Source: Anticarsia gemmatalis (taxonomy: Eukaryota; Arthropoda; Insecta; Lepidoptera; Erebidae). From it: a DNA stretch of 64,000 nt. The stretch is from NCBI RefSeq assembly GCF_050436995.1, contig NC_134756.1, forward strand, positions 1,984,001 through 2,048,000, given 5' to 3'. How positions within the stretch are numbered: position 1 is the stretch's first letter; each line of letters opens with the position of its first letter. The position numbers and the translations under genes were made by a program. Of the stretch, positions 1-10,546 are shown piece by piece. The notes under the pieces are model-generated. The model was not told where the DNA came from, did no database searches, and worked only from the letters and a program-made list of their open reading frames with translations.

Positions 1-818
1 GATTTAAGTTGAAATCTTAAGGCACAGAATATTTTTCCTGTCAAGCATCGAAATGCAAGAATGTATATACTTAGTTTAGGAAACCGATTATCCGTTTATG
101 TACGTGTATATTTTGATACATCGCTTCCTACTTTTGGGAAAAACATACATAGCACTTCAACATTTCCTATAAGCCTATCAATCTAAATAAAATACCAAAA
201 GTACGTTGTTTCTTGAACGTACAAAAGCCATTAATATAACAAGTCGCGTCGACCGCACGGGCGCACAGACTCGGGCCAATTTTCGACTCAAACCGGTCCC
301 TGCCCGTCTACCTGATATTATTGAAAAAAATAACCCAACGATCCTTCGGTTATTTTTAGGTTTTGTTGCGAATTTCAAATGTTCGTTAGATTGCGTTTTT
401 GAATGACTTTAGATAGGCGTGTTTAGAATTATGTAAATGGTTTTTATGGTTGTTTAATGCTAAATTACGTGGTTTTGAATTATACAGGACTTGTTTCATT
501 ATTATTAGACGTAATACTACGAGGGAGAACTTTATACACGTTTCCTGCACCCTGAGGACAATGAGAAGGAACATCATGTTATTAGTAACATGATGTTGTT
601 AGAATAAAAACTTCTTAAACACACCTGCAAGAGCTGAATATCATAAGGGTTTCCTCTAATCTTCATTATAAATTTATCATTCATAATCATAAATCAAATA
701 ATGATAGCCGAGCACAATATAGTTGGAAGAACTTTTATTGTTCCTGACACTTGGTTTCCTAAAATCATTTAACATTACTTTTAAATTAGACACTAAACTA
801 CGCATTCTTTGTCCACAG
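1..818 (+). other. Intron of the BRMS1-like gene (3' part)
   Basis: No credible coding exon is visible. The stretch ends in a pyrimidine-containing tract and the acceptor CACAG just before the coding exon at 819. It contains a short perfect hairpin at 570-597. Small open frames here have no recognisable content. Confidence 0.6.
570..597. repeat. Short perfect hairpin (12-bp arms, 4-nt loop)
   Basis: AACATCATGTTA at 570-581 and TAACATGATGTT at 586-597 are exact reverse complements around a TTAG loop. It lies in the probable intron of the BRMS1-like gene. No function can be assigned. Confidence 0.6.
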
Positions 819-1085
819 AGTGAAAAATGGCTAGCATACGAAAACTTGAAAGAAGAGATCCTAGAAAAGATTCGCAAGTTGGAAGAAGAAAGACACACAG
901 TGGACTTATGGTCTTGTGGTCCCGAGTGGGGTCGGAAAAGACGCCGAAGGCAGGTCACCGTGTCCCCCCCATATGTGGTGTATATGCTCCCTGATGCTGA
1001 CATCATGGAAGACTGGAGACTCGTACGGAAACTTCTGGAAAGACCTGAACCTAATAAAGACAAAGAAAAGGAAAAAGAGAATTGA
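819..1085 (+). CDS. Brms1: BRMS1-like SIN3/HDAC corepressor subunit, terminal coding exon
   Basis: This is the C-terminal end of a protein of the BRMS1/BRMS1L/Sds3 family, which scaffolds the SIN3-histone deacetylase corepressor in the nucleus. The exon opens after an acceptor (CACAG, 811-818; a second AG follows at 819-820) and reads about 88 residues to a TGA at 1083-1085. The start shows the end of a coiled coil (KEEILEKIRKLEEERHTVD), then a basic patch (GRKRRRRQ), then the family's signature block SPPYVVYMLPDADIMEDW. This corresponds to GPYIVYMLQDLDILEDW in vertebrate BRMS1/BRMS1L. It closes with a charged KDKEKEKEN tail. Upstream exons lie outside the window, so the N-terminal coiled coil cannot be seen. 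Family assignment rests on recalled motif similarity. Confidence 0.8.
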   Translation, partial: SEKWLAYENLKEEILEKIRKLEEERHTVDLWSCGPEWGRKRRRRQVTVSPPYVVYMLPDADIMEDWRLVRKLLERPEPNKDKEKEKEN

Positions 1086-1477
1086 CGCGGCTGTGGTTTA
1101 AGTAGAGTGAGACAGACATAACAAGGGTTTTTGTGGAGCTTTGCGACTGTTTACGAAATTATCAGATATTTGAGTTACAATATTCTATTGGTAGCCAATT
1201 ATATATATTAGTTTCGGATATACCTATATAAACCTATAAATAGAGCTTAATTTAATAATCTATTATTTTTTTCTACTGTAACTAAAACTATCCCAAACTA
1301 ACGGATAAATAGTCATCGAAACGTCAAAAAACAAATAAGGTATCAATAATTCTATAGTCGAACCTATAACACGTAGGTACAATGTTACTAATATATCTGA
1401 ACCTGTTTAGATTACATCAGATTTTTTTAATACTATCAATATAATTAGAATAGGTACTGTATACTGTATAGCGCGGC
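1086..1477 (+). other. Probable 3' UTR and downstream region of the BRMS1-like gene
   Basis: AT-rich, non-coding. No unambiguous polyadenylation signal can be chosen. No other gene is visible. Confidence 0.4.
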
Positions 1478-1562
1478 CCAGGACCGGTCCTATTGGCGCT
1501 CGATGGGGGAGGCCTTTGTCCAGCAGTGGACGATTCCCGGCTGAGATGATGATGATGATGAG
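1478..1562 (+). repeat. Non-LTR retrotransposon 3' tail with (ATG)n end
   Basis: GGAGGCCTTTGTCCAGCAG, followed by GGCTGAGATGATGATGATGATG, is the typical 3' end of a dispersed lepidopteran LINE/SINE family that terminates in TGA/ATG triplet repeats. Only the last about 85 bp are present, as expected for a 5'-truncated copy. Confidence 0.65.
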
Positions 1563-1948
1563 GTACTGTATAAATCCTATGTTTATGTCTGTCTTGCCCT
1601 ATTTAGTAATAGTACCATGCTGTTAGATTATAGAGAGGTGATTTTTAGATTATTTTTGTATTGTAAGATTAAAATCGTGAAAGATTTATTGAATTCTGAC
1701 GACCCATTTTGGTACACCATGAATATACACGAGTACTAGGCATGTAAACTCACGTACTAAACTTGGTTTAAAGATATACCAGGGATTTATATTGCAACAT
1801 TAACTGAAAAAGGAAATAAGATACCTCCTCTAAATTATTGCTAATTTAGTTTTACAGTATAGTTTCAAGCGCAAGTTTGTTATGTGCTCTACTATTTATC
1901 AACCATCTTATCAACTTGTTAAGCAATTATTACAATACAAAAAGTATT

Positions 1949-2225
1949 AAAATAAATAAATAAATATAAATATTATTGGACAACTCACACACGGTCATTT
2001 GATTCCAAACTAAGCAGAGCTTGTACTATGGTAACCAAATAACTGATAAACATACTTATATACTTCTAAATACATACTTACATAGATACATTAACATCCA
2101 GGCTCAGAACAAATACTCGTGCTCATCACACAAAGATTTGTCCAGGGTGGGATTCGAACCCACCACACGCGGCGCTATGGTTGTAGCGGCGAGGTGATCG
2201 CTTAAACCACTGCGCCAAACGTGCA
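1949..2225 (-). mobile_element. tRNA-derived SINE (family A), near full length
   Basis: Read on the minus strand it opens with an A-box-like TGGCGCAGTGGTTTAAGCG, followed by a B box in GTGGGTTCGAATCCCACC. The body (GTGTGATGAGCACGAGTATT) and a 3' part ending near GTGTGAGTTGTCC lead into an A/T-rich TATTTATTTATT tail at 1949-1975. A second copy in the other orientation lies at 51867-52096 inside the large gene. The B box is good but the rest does not fold as a tRNA, so it is a SINE and not a tRNA gene. Confidence 0.8.
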
Positions 2226-3319
2226 GTTGTCTACAATATTTGAGACACCAAAAACTGGATTTTAAACAAAGTCTAGTTTTATACAAATGTGAACTGCAAA
2301 ACACAGAATAACGAGGCTGTAAAACCTTCCTTCTTTTTACTCATATATAGTAATATTTACATGGATAAAAGGTGACAAGACACTATACAAATAATCTTAC
2401 TGAGTTTACACAAGGTTTATTAGTATAACAGTAAGATTTGTACCCTATTGAGCACATAATCGTCTACACATTAAAGAATTAAAGAATATTTTATAAATTG
2501 TAACTCAATTGAAACTTAATTATTTCGAGCTGTGTTACGGATTTCCCTCGTGGCGTTTGAACTAATTAAATTGTATCCGGATATCCTTGTTTTAAATTGC
2601 AAAACACTGTTTCTTTACATTATTGTGGTTTCCACGGCCTTATAATATTTTTTATTCTGTTTAAATTACTTATACAATAACCGTTTTTCCTTTTATAAAG
2701 TAGGCAGTAAGGCACGGATTTTCAGTAGCACAAAAGTATAAGATTAAAGTCGCGTAAGACTGCTGACGAGGTGAAAAATGTTGACACGAACTCTACCTCT
2801 GGTATATCTTTAAACCAAGTCAAAACCATAACTGCTAAAAATGCAGCGTAAACTCGGACTAGTTAATCCATATTTTGTCTCTTTCAATCAAATTTGAAAC
2901 AGCCTGTCAGTGAGAAAGACAAAAACACGGATTAACTTCCCTGAGCTTACTCCACGTTTTTTACTGAGGTTTCCTTTCCTTTTACGCTGAATGATCCCGT
3001 ACATCGATCGAGCATACCGTAGATTGCCTATTAAGTAGAAAATTCTGCCTATAACATCAACGGCGTGCAATGTCCCATAGAATCGTGTTTATTCGACCGA
3101 TATACGCCATAAACGTCAGCGTATAAAGAAAGTAATCCTTCGGTAAAGCCTACAACACTACGTTGCGAAGACGCAACGCAAATACATCAGGCTTGCTACA
3201 CACATATTTGGTGCGGTATTAATCGGTCTAGCCGAAATTCAAAACCGAATATGTGTAGATGTTTGGAAAAATGCTGTTCGATATTGCCGATTCGTATTTG
3301 TTTTTGTTCGATAAATACT
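2226..3319. other. Non-coding stretch, nothing recognisable
   Basis: AT-rich sequence with scattered short open frames that have no recognisable domains. No gene or repeat boundary can be supported. Confidence 0.4.
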
Positions 3320-3472
3320 TCAGTGCCTCGATTCTCTACCACTATCGAATGTATTGCCAAAATGTTTCCTACGACACCCATCATAGGCGCTGATCAGATT
3401 TTCATACAAAATTTCTCGATGACAGTTCGGTTGTCGGTAGTCGATAGTAGTAGAAAATCGAGGCACTGAACT
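3320..3472 (-). mobile_element. MITE with CAGTGCCTCGATT terminal inverted repeats (family M1)
   Basis: The left end CAGTGCCTCGATTCTCTACC and the right end (ending in AATCGAGGCACTG) are inverted repeats of about 28 bp with few mismatches. The interior (GAGAAATTTTGTATGAAAAT and GATCAGCGCC on the minus strand) recurs at 8185-8350 on the plus strand and, more divergent, around 25862-26010. It has no coding capacity. The target duplication is not clear because TTCAG/CTGAA continues the palindrome. Confidence 0.65.
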
Positions 3473-5480
3473 GAATGTGCCGACCCGAATATATCTGTAG
3501 CAAGCACGGAAAAACTAACACAATATGAAGATGTGGGCGTGGCGCGCGTGCCATATTAAGTATGTGTAGCTATACCTACCCCAGTACTAACCTAAAAGAT
3601 CACAGTCGTTTGTTATTCCGTGGTAACGAGCCTCACGCAGCAATACAAGATTTATAAACAATCGTCGCAAATATTAGCGATGCGTCAACGCAACGTAGTA
3701 TTGTGGCTAAGGCGGTGAGTGTACAAAGGGCGTCAAATGGCAAGCATTTACAACATTGTCGTACAGGTAAGAAACTAACCCCGTACGGGATAGGGTAGTT
3801 ATTTATTTTTAGAGGGCTCATCCACCCTTTGTATGTTTAATAATGTAACGGTATACAGACCGACTGTATGTTTGCAGTTTGCAGTTAATGAAACTTAGAC
3901 TTCTTAGTGAAAATCATAGTGAATCTAAAAAATTACTTTTGTACAACTAAACTGAAATGGATACTTCTTTTTATATGATCTCCATTATCGATGGGATCAA
4001 AATTCCCACGGAAAAGCAATCAATGGGATAAAATTGTACTTGACTCGGAAGAAGTCGGGACAGTTCGCTATGTTATATATTTTTATAAATTTTCGTCAGA
4101 AAGCTTGTATAAGACTTTTGAAGTAAACTGAAAGGTCCTTGCTCAACATTGCATAACTGAAATAAAAACTATACATTTTTATTTAATATACATTTTGCTT
4201 GGCACTTACAGAAAAATTACAGACCGATTGTTAATTGAAAAAAAAACAATTTATAGGGCTTAAATCAACGCAGGCTCAGAAGTAATTCCGAATTTATGCA
4301 TCTTTTGCGTGCAAATGTGTACGATCAAAATATGTACATATATATTATGTATACTACAGTCGGTCCGTGTGTCCTATGTCACATAATATCAACAAGTTCG
4401 CTAGTTGATCTTTGTGTTAATATTAAATTGTATTAGTTTTGACAAACGACGGATTGTGAAGTAATTATAAGTAAACAATAATAATAAAGTTTTAACGAAT
4501 ATAATTTTGTTTTATTTTCTTTCCTCGTTTTTGAAAGATAACGATGTTCATCAGTAGTTAAATACTTGTATAACATTTTCCTTGCTTTGTTATTTTCTAT
4601 AAATAATTATCACTTTGTTGGTAAAGGAATAAGTCGTGATAAAACCTTTCATGCCTAAAAATTCTTAACATTTCTTGAAGGCATGCAAAGTCCCCGATCC
4701 GCTCTTAGCCACTAGCGTGGCGGACTGAAGGCCTAATCACTCCCTCATTCGGGAATAGTTCATTGCCCAGCAGTGAAAGAATGCCAGGGGATATATATTT
4801 AACAATTTATTACGGACAAATCATCCCGCAATTGATTTATTTTACCAAAAAATCCTTTGCATGAATCGGGAATCATAATTGAAACTAAAGCACTTATACA
4901 CTCAAAGTAAACATTAAATAAGGTTAAAATAGTACTAAAATACTATTTATATGTTCTAAACATGTTCAAACAACGGGTCTAGTAGTTATAAGGTCATTGA
5001 CTTTACGACATGACGCGCAATACCGTCACACATCGTAGTGTCACATTTTATAGATTTTTTTTAGACTACCTACATTATTACACATATTTCATAGAAATGT
5101 GTAATTGCTGATGATCTCTAGTATAATCTTTTAGTATTTTAGTTAAGTGATATTTGAATTAAATAAGTGGTGTATTGGCAGTTTTTTTTTCAACGTGTAG
5201 TATCTAAATCGGTAAGTTTTGTAACCGGTATTTATTTTTCCGAAAAGTTTACGTTTTCTTGCAATATGGTTTTGATTGAAAGGTTCAAAAGTAAAAAAAA
5301 AAATATTAAGAAAAGAATGAGAAATGCAGATAAGAATTATCCGCTATACAAGATTATCTCATAACTCGAAACAATAATTGAATTTTGTACCCTCTTTGTA
5401 CAACTTCTATAACAAAACAACTAAACAGTAGTTAAAACATTAATTAATTGACTACTAGCTCAATCTCAGTGACAGGTTGC
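3473..5480. other. Non-coding stretch with one retroelement tail
   Basis: AT-rich sequence without supported genes. The only recognisable component is a minus-strand repeat tail at 4676-4790. Confidence 0.4.
4676..4790 (-). repeat. CCCACTGCTGGGCAA-type retroelement tail
   Basis: On the minus strand it reads CACTGCTGGGCAATGAAC, then a GAGGGAGTGATTAGGCCTTC block, then a GGGGACTTTGCATGCC end. The same order of blocks recurs at 6283-6375, 6925-7050, 10960-11045 (minus), 26818-26895 and 58511-58655. These are short copies of one dispersed lepidopteran family. Confidence 0.6.
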
Positions 5481-5499
5481 CTCGTACAGAATTTCAGCT

Positions 5500-5640
5500 A
5501 CAGCAAATTTTCAGCGTGTCTACGTCATATTTCAGTGAAAGCACGGCGGTGACGTGTGGTGTGACGTCACACGACGGCGATGCTGAGATAGGTGGAGGAG
5601 GATTCTAATCTATGCTACCTTCGCGTGGTTCTATAAAAAG
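5500..5640 (+). promoter_or_regulatory. Possible promoter/first exon with CRE palindrome and strong splice donor
   Basis: The 14-bp perfect palindrome GTGTGACGTCACAC at 5559-5572 contains a consensus cAMP response element (TGACGTCA). It sits in a locally GC-richer stretch. The stretch ends in AAAAG|GTAAGTTTTG, a consensus 5' splice donor at 5640/5641. This would fit an untranslated first exon of a gene to the right, perhaps the 7TM gene at 11.5 kb. No transcript evidence is available, so this is an inference. Confidence 0.3.
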
Positions 5641-6529
5641 GTAAGTTTTGTTAGTTTAGATTACTGTAGATATAGATACTTATTCACTTGGTTAAAAAAT
5701 ATTTAGCCATTATACTATTGTAGTTTTACAGCCGATGTAATTTCTTTAAATTAAGTTTTGCTAAGGGCTCCTTGTAGTTCGATACGCGCGCAAATAATAT
5801 ACTGGCATATGTTAGGATTTCATAACTGTCTTGTTCTTTATCAAGTGTATTGGCATTTTTTTCATACTAACATCTACTGTATATCTGAATACGCTATAAA
5901 CACTTATTTGTGAGTTGCAAAATTTACTTTTTATGCCTAAAGCCTTAGCGCAATCATACATGTTTCTATATTTTCCTTATCGGTTGTCATCGCTGAGACA
6001 GTTCCGCCTGAAAGTCAAGCAAACCAAGGCATTGTAGCATCAATGCCCGATGAACAATAAATATAGGTATAGTATGTTAGTGTTCAGTCTGAACTAGTGT
6101 AAACTGGCGAAAAGCCGAAATTAGGTCAACTCAATGAAGTGAACCTACGCTAATTTAATTACAAGGCTTTTGTATCTTTAATACTCGCTAGCTATTTACT
6201 TAGCAATATTGAATTTGTTTTTACAGCTTTTACTTATGTTTTGAATGAGAATTTGAATTAAACATATACTTATTACTGTCTCACTGCTGGGCAAGTGTTC
6301 TCCCGGAATATGAGTAGGGTTAGGCCTTGAGTCCACCACGCTCATTAAGTGCAGGTTGGGGACTATGCATTCAAGAACTGTGTTAAATAACTATTAGACT
6401 AGGTTTCATCACGATGTTTCTTGTAAAGTAGTTCAAATACGTTTACGTTACTTGACTATCTATGAAATGATTCATATCTCTATGATTCATAATCCAGCCC
6501 TAATTATAGGTATTTCTGTATTTAACTCT
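5641..6529. other. Non-coding stretch with one repeat tail
   Basis: AT-rich with no gene visible. A plus-strand CACTGCTGGGCAA-type tail occupies about 6283-6375. Confidence 0.4.
6283..6375 (+). repeat. CCCACTGCTGGGCAA-type retroelement tail
   Basis: CTCACTGCTGGGCAAGTGTT, a GGGTTAGGCCTTGAGTCC block and GTGCAGGTTGGGGACTATGC match the dispersed family described at 4676-4790, here on the plus strand. Confidence 0.6.
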
Positions 6530-6779
6530 AAATATATTATATAAGTATAACTCAAAGGTGACTGACTGACATAATGATCTATCAACGCACAACCCAAACC
6601 ACGGGACCGATCGGGCTGAAATTTGGCATGCAGGTAGGTATATGTTATGACGGGGACATCCGCTAAAAAACGATTTTAATCAATCCTACCCCAAAGGGAA
6701 TAATATAGGGATGAAATTTTGTATGAAAGTTCTGCCCTAAGTCACAAACCACGCAGATGAAGTCACGGGAAAAAGCTAG
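6530..6779 (+). mobile_element. Non-autonomous Helitron-like element (non-LEP1 family)
   Basis: It contains AAATTTGGCATGCAGGTAGG and GGGATGAAATTTTGTATGAA and ends in CGGGAAAAAGCTAG followed by T. The CTAG end followed by T is the Helitron 3' hallmark. The exact 5' end is uncertain; it probably lies shortly before the GACTGACTGAC run at about 6560. It has no coding capacity. Confidence 0.5.
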
Positions 6780-6924
6780 TCAATATATACGTTGAACGCC
6801 CGACCGCGCATTCCCAATAATCAAATTTCGAATATTGCGGTGCGCACTGGCCAGTTATAAACTTAATTTGTTGTTCCATGAATTTTGTTGGTATAAAAAA
6901 TAATAAATGTAACGGATTATTGTT

Positions 6925-7050
6925 CCACTGCTGGGCAAGAAACTCCTCCCGTAATGAGAAAGGGGTTAAGCCTTAAGTCCACCACGCTGGCCAAGTGCTG
7001 GCCAAGAACTACTAAGGAATTCTTAGACATGCAAAGTAGCATCACGATGT
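6925..7050 (+). repeat. CCCACTGCTGGGCAA-type retroelement tail
   Basis: TTCCACTGCTGGGCAAGAAA, then GGGTTAAGCCTTAAGTCC and a CACGCTGGCCAAGTGC block. Same family as 6283-6375, about 550 bp away and in the same orientation. Confidence 0.6.
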
Positions 7051-7110
7051 TTTCCTTCAGAAGCAGCTATTAAAAAAAACTTATATGTTACCTTAGACGT
7101 TATTGTTGGC

Positions 7111-7482
7111 AGAGGAGAGAGGAGCTCGTGGCCTAGTTTACAATAGCCGCACGGATCGATCTCTGACGTTAAGCTACGCTTGCCGAGGTTGTTTCGTGGA
7201 TGGGTGACCATCTTATACATATCGAGTTCCTCCGTGTTTCGGAAGGCACGTTAAAATGTGGGTCCCGGCTGTCATTTTCGAAGATCTTTGACAGTCGTTA
7301 ACAGTAGTCAGAAGCTTGAAAGTCTGACAACCAGTCTTACCGAAGGGTATCGTGTTAGTACCCAAGTAACTGGGTTGTGGAGGTCAGATAGGCAGTCGCT
7401 CCATGTAAAACACTGGTATCCAGCTGCATCCGGTGAGACTGGAAGCCGACTCCAACAGAGTTTGGAACAAAGGCTAAGTGAA
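7111..7482 (+). mobile_element. 5S-rRNA-derived SINE (SINE3 type), near full length
   Basis: The head carries a degenerate 5S rRNA: GATCTCTGACGTTAAGC, then TGGATGGGTGACCATC, then CGGAAGGCACG. These correspond to the internal control region and 3' half of 5S rRNA (GATC-CC-GAAGTTAAGC ... GGATGGGTGACC). The unrelated body runs through GACAACCAGTCTTACCGAAG, CAGTCGCTCCATGTAAAACA and AAGCCGACTCCAAC to about 7482. A 5'-truncated copy at 20478-20780 shares the body almost base for base. Open frames inside it are not genes. Confidence 0.75.
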
Positions 7483-8184
7483 TATATTATATTGTATAGC
7501 CTAAAGTTCCATTGTTCATTTTAAGGTTTTTACAAAATGCAACAGACACTAAAACGGGATTCACCGAGTATAGTACTAACCATACAATATGCTGAAAAGA
7601 CAAATTTCAGGCTTGTTAGTAAAACCTACTTTGGATGGTTGTAACTCGTTTATTTTTGATAGATGCAGTTTTTTCCAACGGGATCGATTTTCAGCCTGGT
7701 TTGCGTTTATTTATAATATAGAAATAACTCAAACCAATTGCCAAAATGATGCGTTTAATACCTTATTAACTGCTATGACTTTAACCCAGCAAAGCCGATA
7801 AACTTATAAGCAAAACAAGCAAACTTATAAATCAAGTTGCCCATTTGTCTTTTTCACCTTTACATATAGAAAATAAAGTAGGTATTTCAGACATGCCACC
7901 CTCTGCTACATAAGCCTGAGGGTCACTGATGTTCTAGATTCTGTATCTTGTATACCTCCGGCAGCCGCAAACCTTACATATAAAGCTCTCGACAAACTCC
8001 CTTACTAATAAACGTAGCGTAAGCTTTGAATAATTATACATTGTTTTGTCTTTTTTACTCCTAAACAGTTTCAAATCTGATAGAAAGTGACAAAATACTG
8101 CATTATTAATCAGTCCTTCCTTACTCAACGATTTATTGGTAAGACAGTAAATTTTTAGACTAAAATCAAATATGCGATTTGTAT
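7483..8184. other. Non-coding stretch, nothing recognisable
   Basis: AT-rich; short open frames carry no recognisable domains. Confidence 0.4.
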
Positions 8185-8350
8185 TCCGATTTTCCACCAT
8201 TATCGACTACGAGCTACCGAGAAATTTTGTATGAAAATTTGATCAGCGCCTCAAGCGGGCGCCGTAAGTACTATTTTGGCAGTACATTTTTAATGTCAAA
8301 CTCTCGATACTCGACAGTACCGACTGTAGAGAATCGCGCTACTGTATTGT
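8185..8350 (+). mobile_element. MITE family M1, second copy
   Basis: TTATCGACTACGAGCTACCG, GAGAAATTTTGTATGAAAAT, GATCAGCGCC and the TTTTGGCAGTACA block match the minus strand of the 3320-3472 element in the same order. The terminal CAGTGCC blocks are largely lost, so this copy is older. Confidence 0.5.
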
Positions 8351-8462
8351 CTATGCCTCCGTTCTTCCCCTTTTAGGTAAAACTGAAACCTTTAGATTTA
8401 ATAAATAAATTATTATTTTATTTTATTTATTTTGTATTGTTTACAGAATTGTTATTCTATTC

Positions 8463-9741
8463 AGGACCTTGAATAAGTTCTCGCTGTTTTGTGTAAGATG
8501 ACGTTGCGGCACTCTGTGCCTGAAATTTCGTACGGTGACGAATCACCAAGGTAGTGCTATATGTAAACTCAAATTATAGTGGAATAGAATTTACCACAGT
8601 GTCAACTACATATTTATTAGCCTTTTGTGAAAATGTGTACTTTTGTGCCAAATAAAGTGTTTTTGCGGGGAATTTTATTGCACTGCTTTATTCAGAAAAA
8701 ATCTGCAGCAGAAGCACACAGAATTCTCGTTGAGACATATGGTGACAATGCTTTGTCGAATACAACGTGCAGAGACTGGTTTAGGCGCTTTAAAAGTAAT
8801 GATTTTGGCCTTGAAGACAAAGAGCGTTCTAGAGCGCCGACAAAATTTGAAGACAAAGAATTGGAGGCATTGCTTGAAGAAGATCCATGTCAGACATTAG
8901 TAGAGCTTGGGAAAACGTTACAAGTAGATGCGTCAACAGTTTCAAAACGTTTAAAAGCGTTAGGAATGATCCAAAAGCAAGGACATTGGGTGCCGTATGA
9001 GTTGAAGCCGAGAGACGTAGAGCGACGTTTTCTCATGTGTGAATTGTTGCTTCAACGACAAAAGAGAAAAGGTTTTCTGCACCGTATCGTCACTGGGGAT
9101 GAAAAGTGGATTCACTACGACAATCCAAAGCGAAAAAAATCTTGGGGTATGGTCACGCATCAACACCGTCGCCTAAACCAAATATCCATGGTTCTAAGCT
9201 TCTTCTCTGCATTTGGTGGGATCAGCGGGGCGTTATTTATTATGAGCTGCTTAAACCTAATGAAACTATCACGGGAGATCGCTATCGACTTCAGTTGATG
9301 CGTTTGAGTCACGCCCTGAAAGAAAAGCGGCCACTATATGAGCAGAGACACGACAAAGTGATTTTATTACATGATAATGCTCGGCCACATGTGGCAAAAC
9401 CTGTCAAAACTTACCTGGACACACTTAAGTGGGAAGTTCTACCCCACCCGCCGTATTCACCGGACATAGCCCCCTCCGATTACCATTTGTTTCGGTCGAT
9501 GGCGCACGGTTTAAGCGAGCAGCGCTTTCATTCTTTTGAAGAAACCGAAAAATGGCTTGATTCATGGATTGCCTCGAAAGATGAGTCATTTTTCCGACGG
9601 GGGATTCAATTGCTACCAGAGAGATGGGGAAAAGTGGTCGCTAATGATGGACAATACTTTGAATAATGTCATTGTAAGCATTGTATTTTAAATAAAAATT
9701 TTTTGAAGACAAAAAAACAGCGAGAACTTATTCAAGGTCCT
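8463..9741 (+). mobile_element. mariner transposon, 1.28 kb, with matched terminal inverted repeats
   Basis: The ends are AGGACCTTGAATAAGTTCTC (8463 on) and its exact reverse complement ending at 9741. The match continues through CGCTGTTTT for 29 bp. The length of about 1,279 bp is usual for a mariner. The interior encodes one broken transposase (8633-9666). A TA target duplication is not obvious at these exact ends. Near-perfect repeats suggest modest age. Confidence 0.88.
8633..9666 (+). pseudogene. mariner transposase with a single frameshift
   Basis: The first frame (from ATG 8633 to about 9146) carries the N-terminal helix-turn-helix region (HRILVETYGDNALS, TTCRDWFRRFKS, FEDKELEALLEEDPCQT), the linker motif WVPYELKP and the first catalytic aspartate in VTGDEKWIHYDN. 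After KKSWG the reading shifts by one base. The second frame continues GHASTPSPKPNIHGSKLLLC, ITGDRYRLQLMR, then HDNARPH and PPYSPDIAPSDYH up to VVANDGQYFE-stop at 9666. The last two aspartates are separated by 34 residues, the DD34D spacing of true mariners. A one-base deletion near 9145-9148 explains the break. Apart from it the coding region is open, so loss of function may be recent. The ATG at 8633 matches the usual mariner start (xxxFVPNKV). Confidence 0.9.
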
Positions 9742-10292
9742 AATAAAATTAAATTAAATTAATTTCTATTGTTTTACAATAGCTAAAAGATGAGTAATAA
9801 ATTATGATAATATTACATTTTAGTTATAACCGTTCAGCTTGGTATCTATTATAATAATAGTTTCGTTATACGTTATGTAACTAATTTCGATTTATTTTGA
9901 TAAATGCTCTACAAGGCTGCATTCAAACGAAACATAATATCTTATGTTACTAAAACTACGCGTTGAGTAAAATGTTGTCTGAGAAAGTGTAAATCTGCGT
10001 ATAGTCTAGCATCGGATAATACCGCGTATCTTCATTTGATCAGAGTTTACACGAGGAAGTTAAAACTGATTATTTTTTTTGTTTGAAGGGCAATTGTAAC
10101 GGAAAAATTATGTGAAAAATACTTAAAACTTATCAATTATTTATCTTCAGAAAAAATAAACTTAATAGCTTATTAAAAATATACGATATTAAAAGGTTTT
10201 AACTTCTTCGAGTAAAATTTTATCGAATAGCAGGTACGGTATTATCCAGTGCTAGCTAGATACGCAGATATTTTGCACTATCCCCGACTATA
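9742..10292. other. Non-coding stretch, nothing recognisable
   Basis: AT-rich intergenic sequence without supported features. Confidence 0.4.
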
Positions 10293-10546
10293 TATCGCTC
10301 ACTTGCGACGATAATGTGAGATTTCGAAAACCTCAATTTTACAGTATACCATTTTTAAACTTTTAATCATCGCTAGTGCTACACTGCGATAGTTGTGTCA
10401 CTTGCTCTCGTTACGCCGCCATTTTTTGGAGTAAAAAATATCGCGTTTTTGTAAAATAAAGAGGGCATTAAGGCGGTATCGAATAACTAAAAATAAAAAT
10501 TTTGAATTTTTCGAATTACCACATTGTCGTCGCAAGTGAGCGATAT
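10293..10546. mobile_element. MITE with about 50-bp terminal inverted repeats
   Basis: ATATCGCTCACTTGCGACGA at the left end is matched exactly by TCGTCGCAAGTGAGCGATAT at the right. The similarity continues inward for about 30 more bases (ATGTGAG, TTTCGAAAA, CTCAATTTT against their complements). There is no coding capacity. It may be a Tc1/mariner-class MITE since TA flanks both ends, but the boundary is ambiguous in the AT-rich context. Confidence 0.7.

Noticed and set aside
2104..2225. tRNA-like B box GGTTCGAATCC as a tRNA gene
   Set aside because: No complete cloverleaf; the sequence repeats at 51867 with a long conserved body, so it is a SINE.
7111..7220. 5S rRNA gene
   Set aside because: Only parts of 5S are conserved and it continues into a repeated non-5S body, so it is a SINE head.
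7258..7524. 88-codon open frame
   Set aside because: Lies wholly inside the 5S-derived SINE; a similar frame appears in the second copy at 20662.
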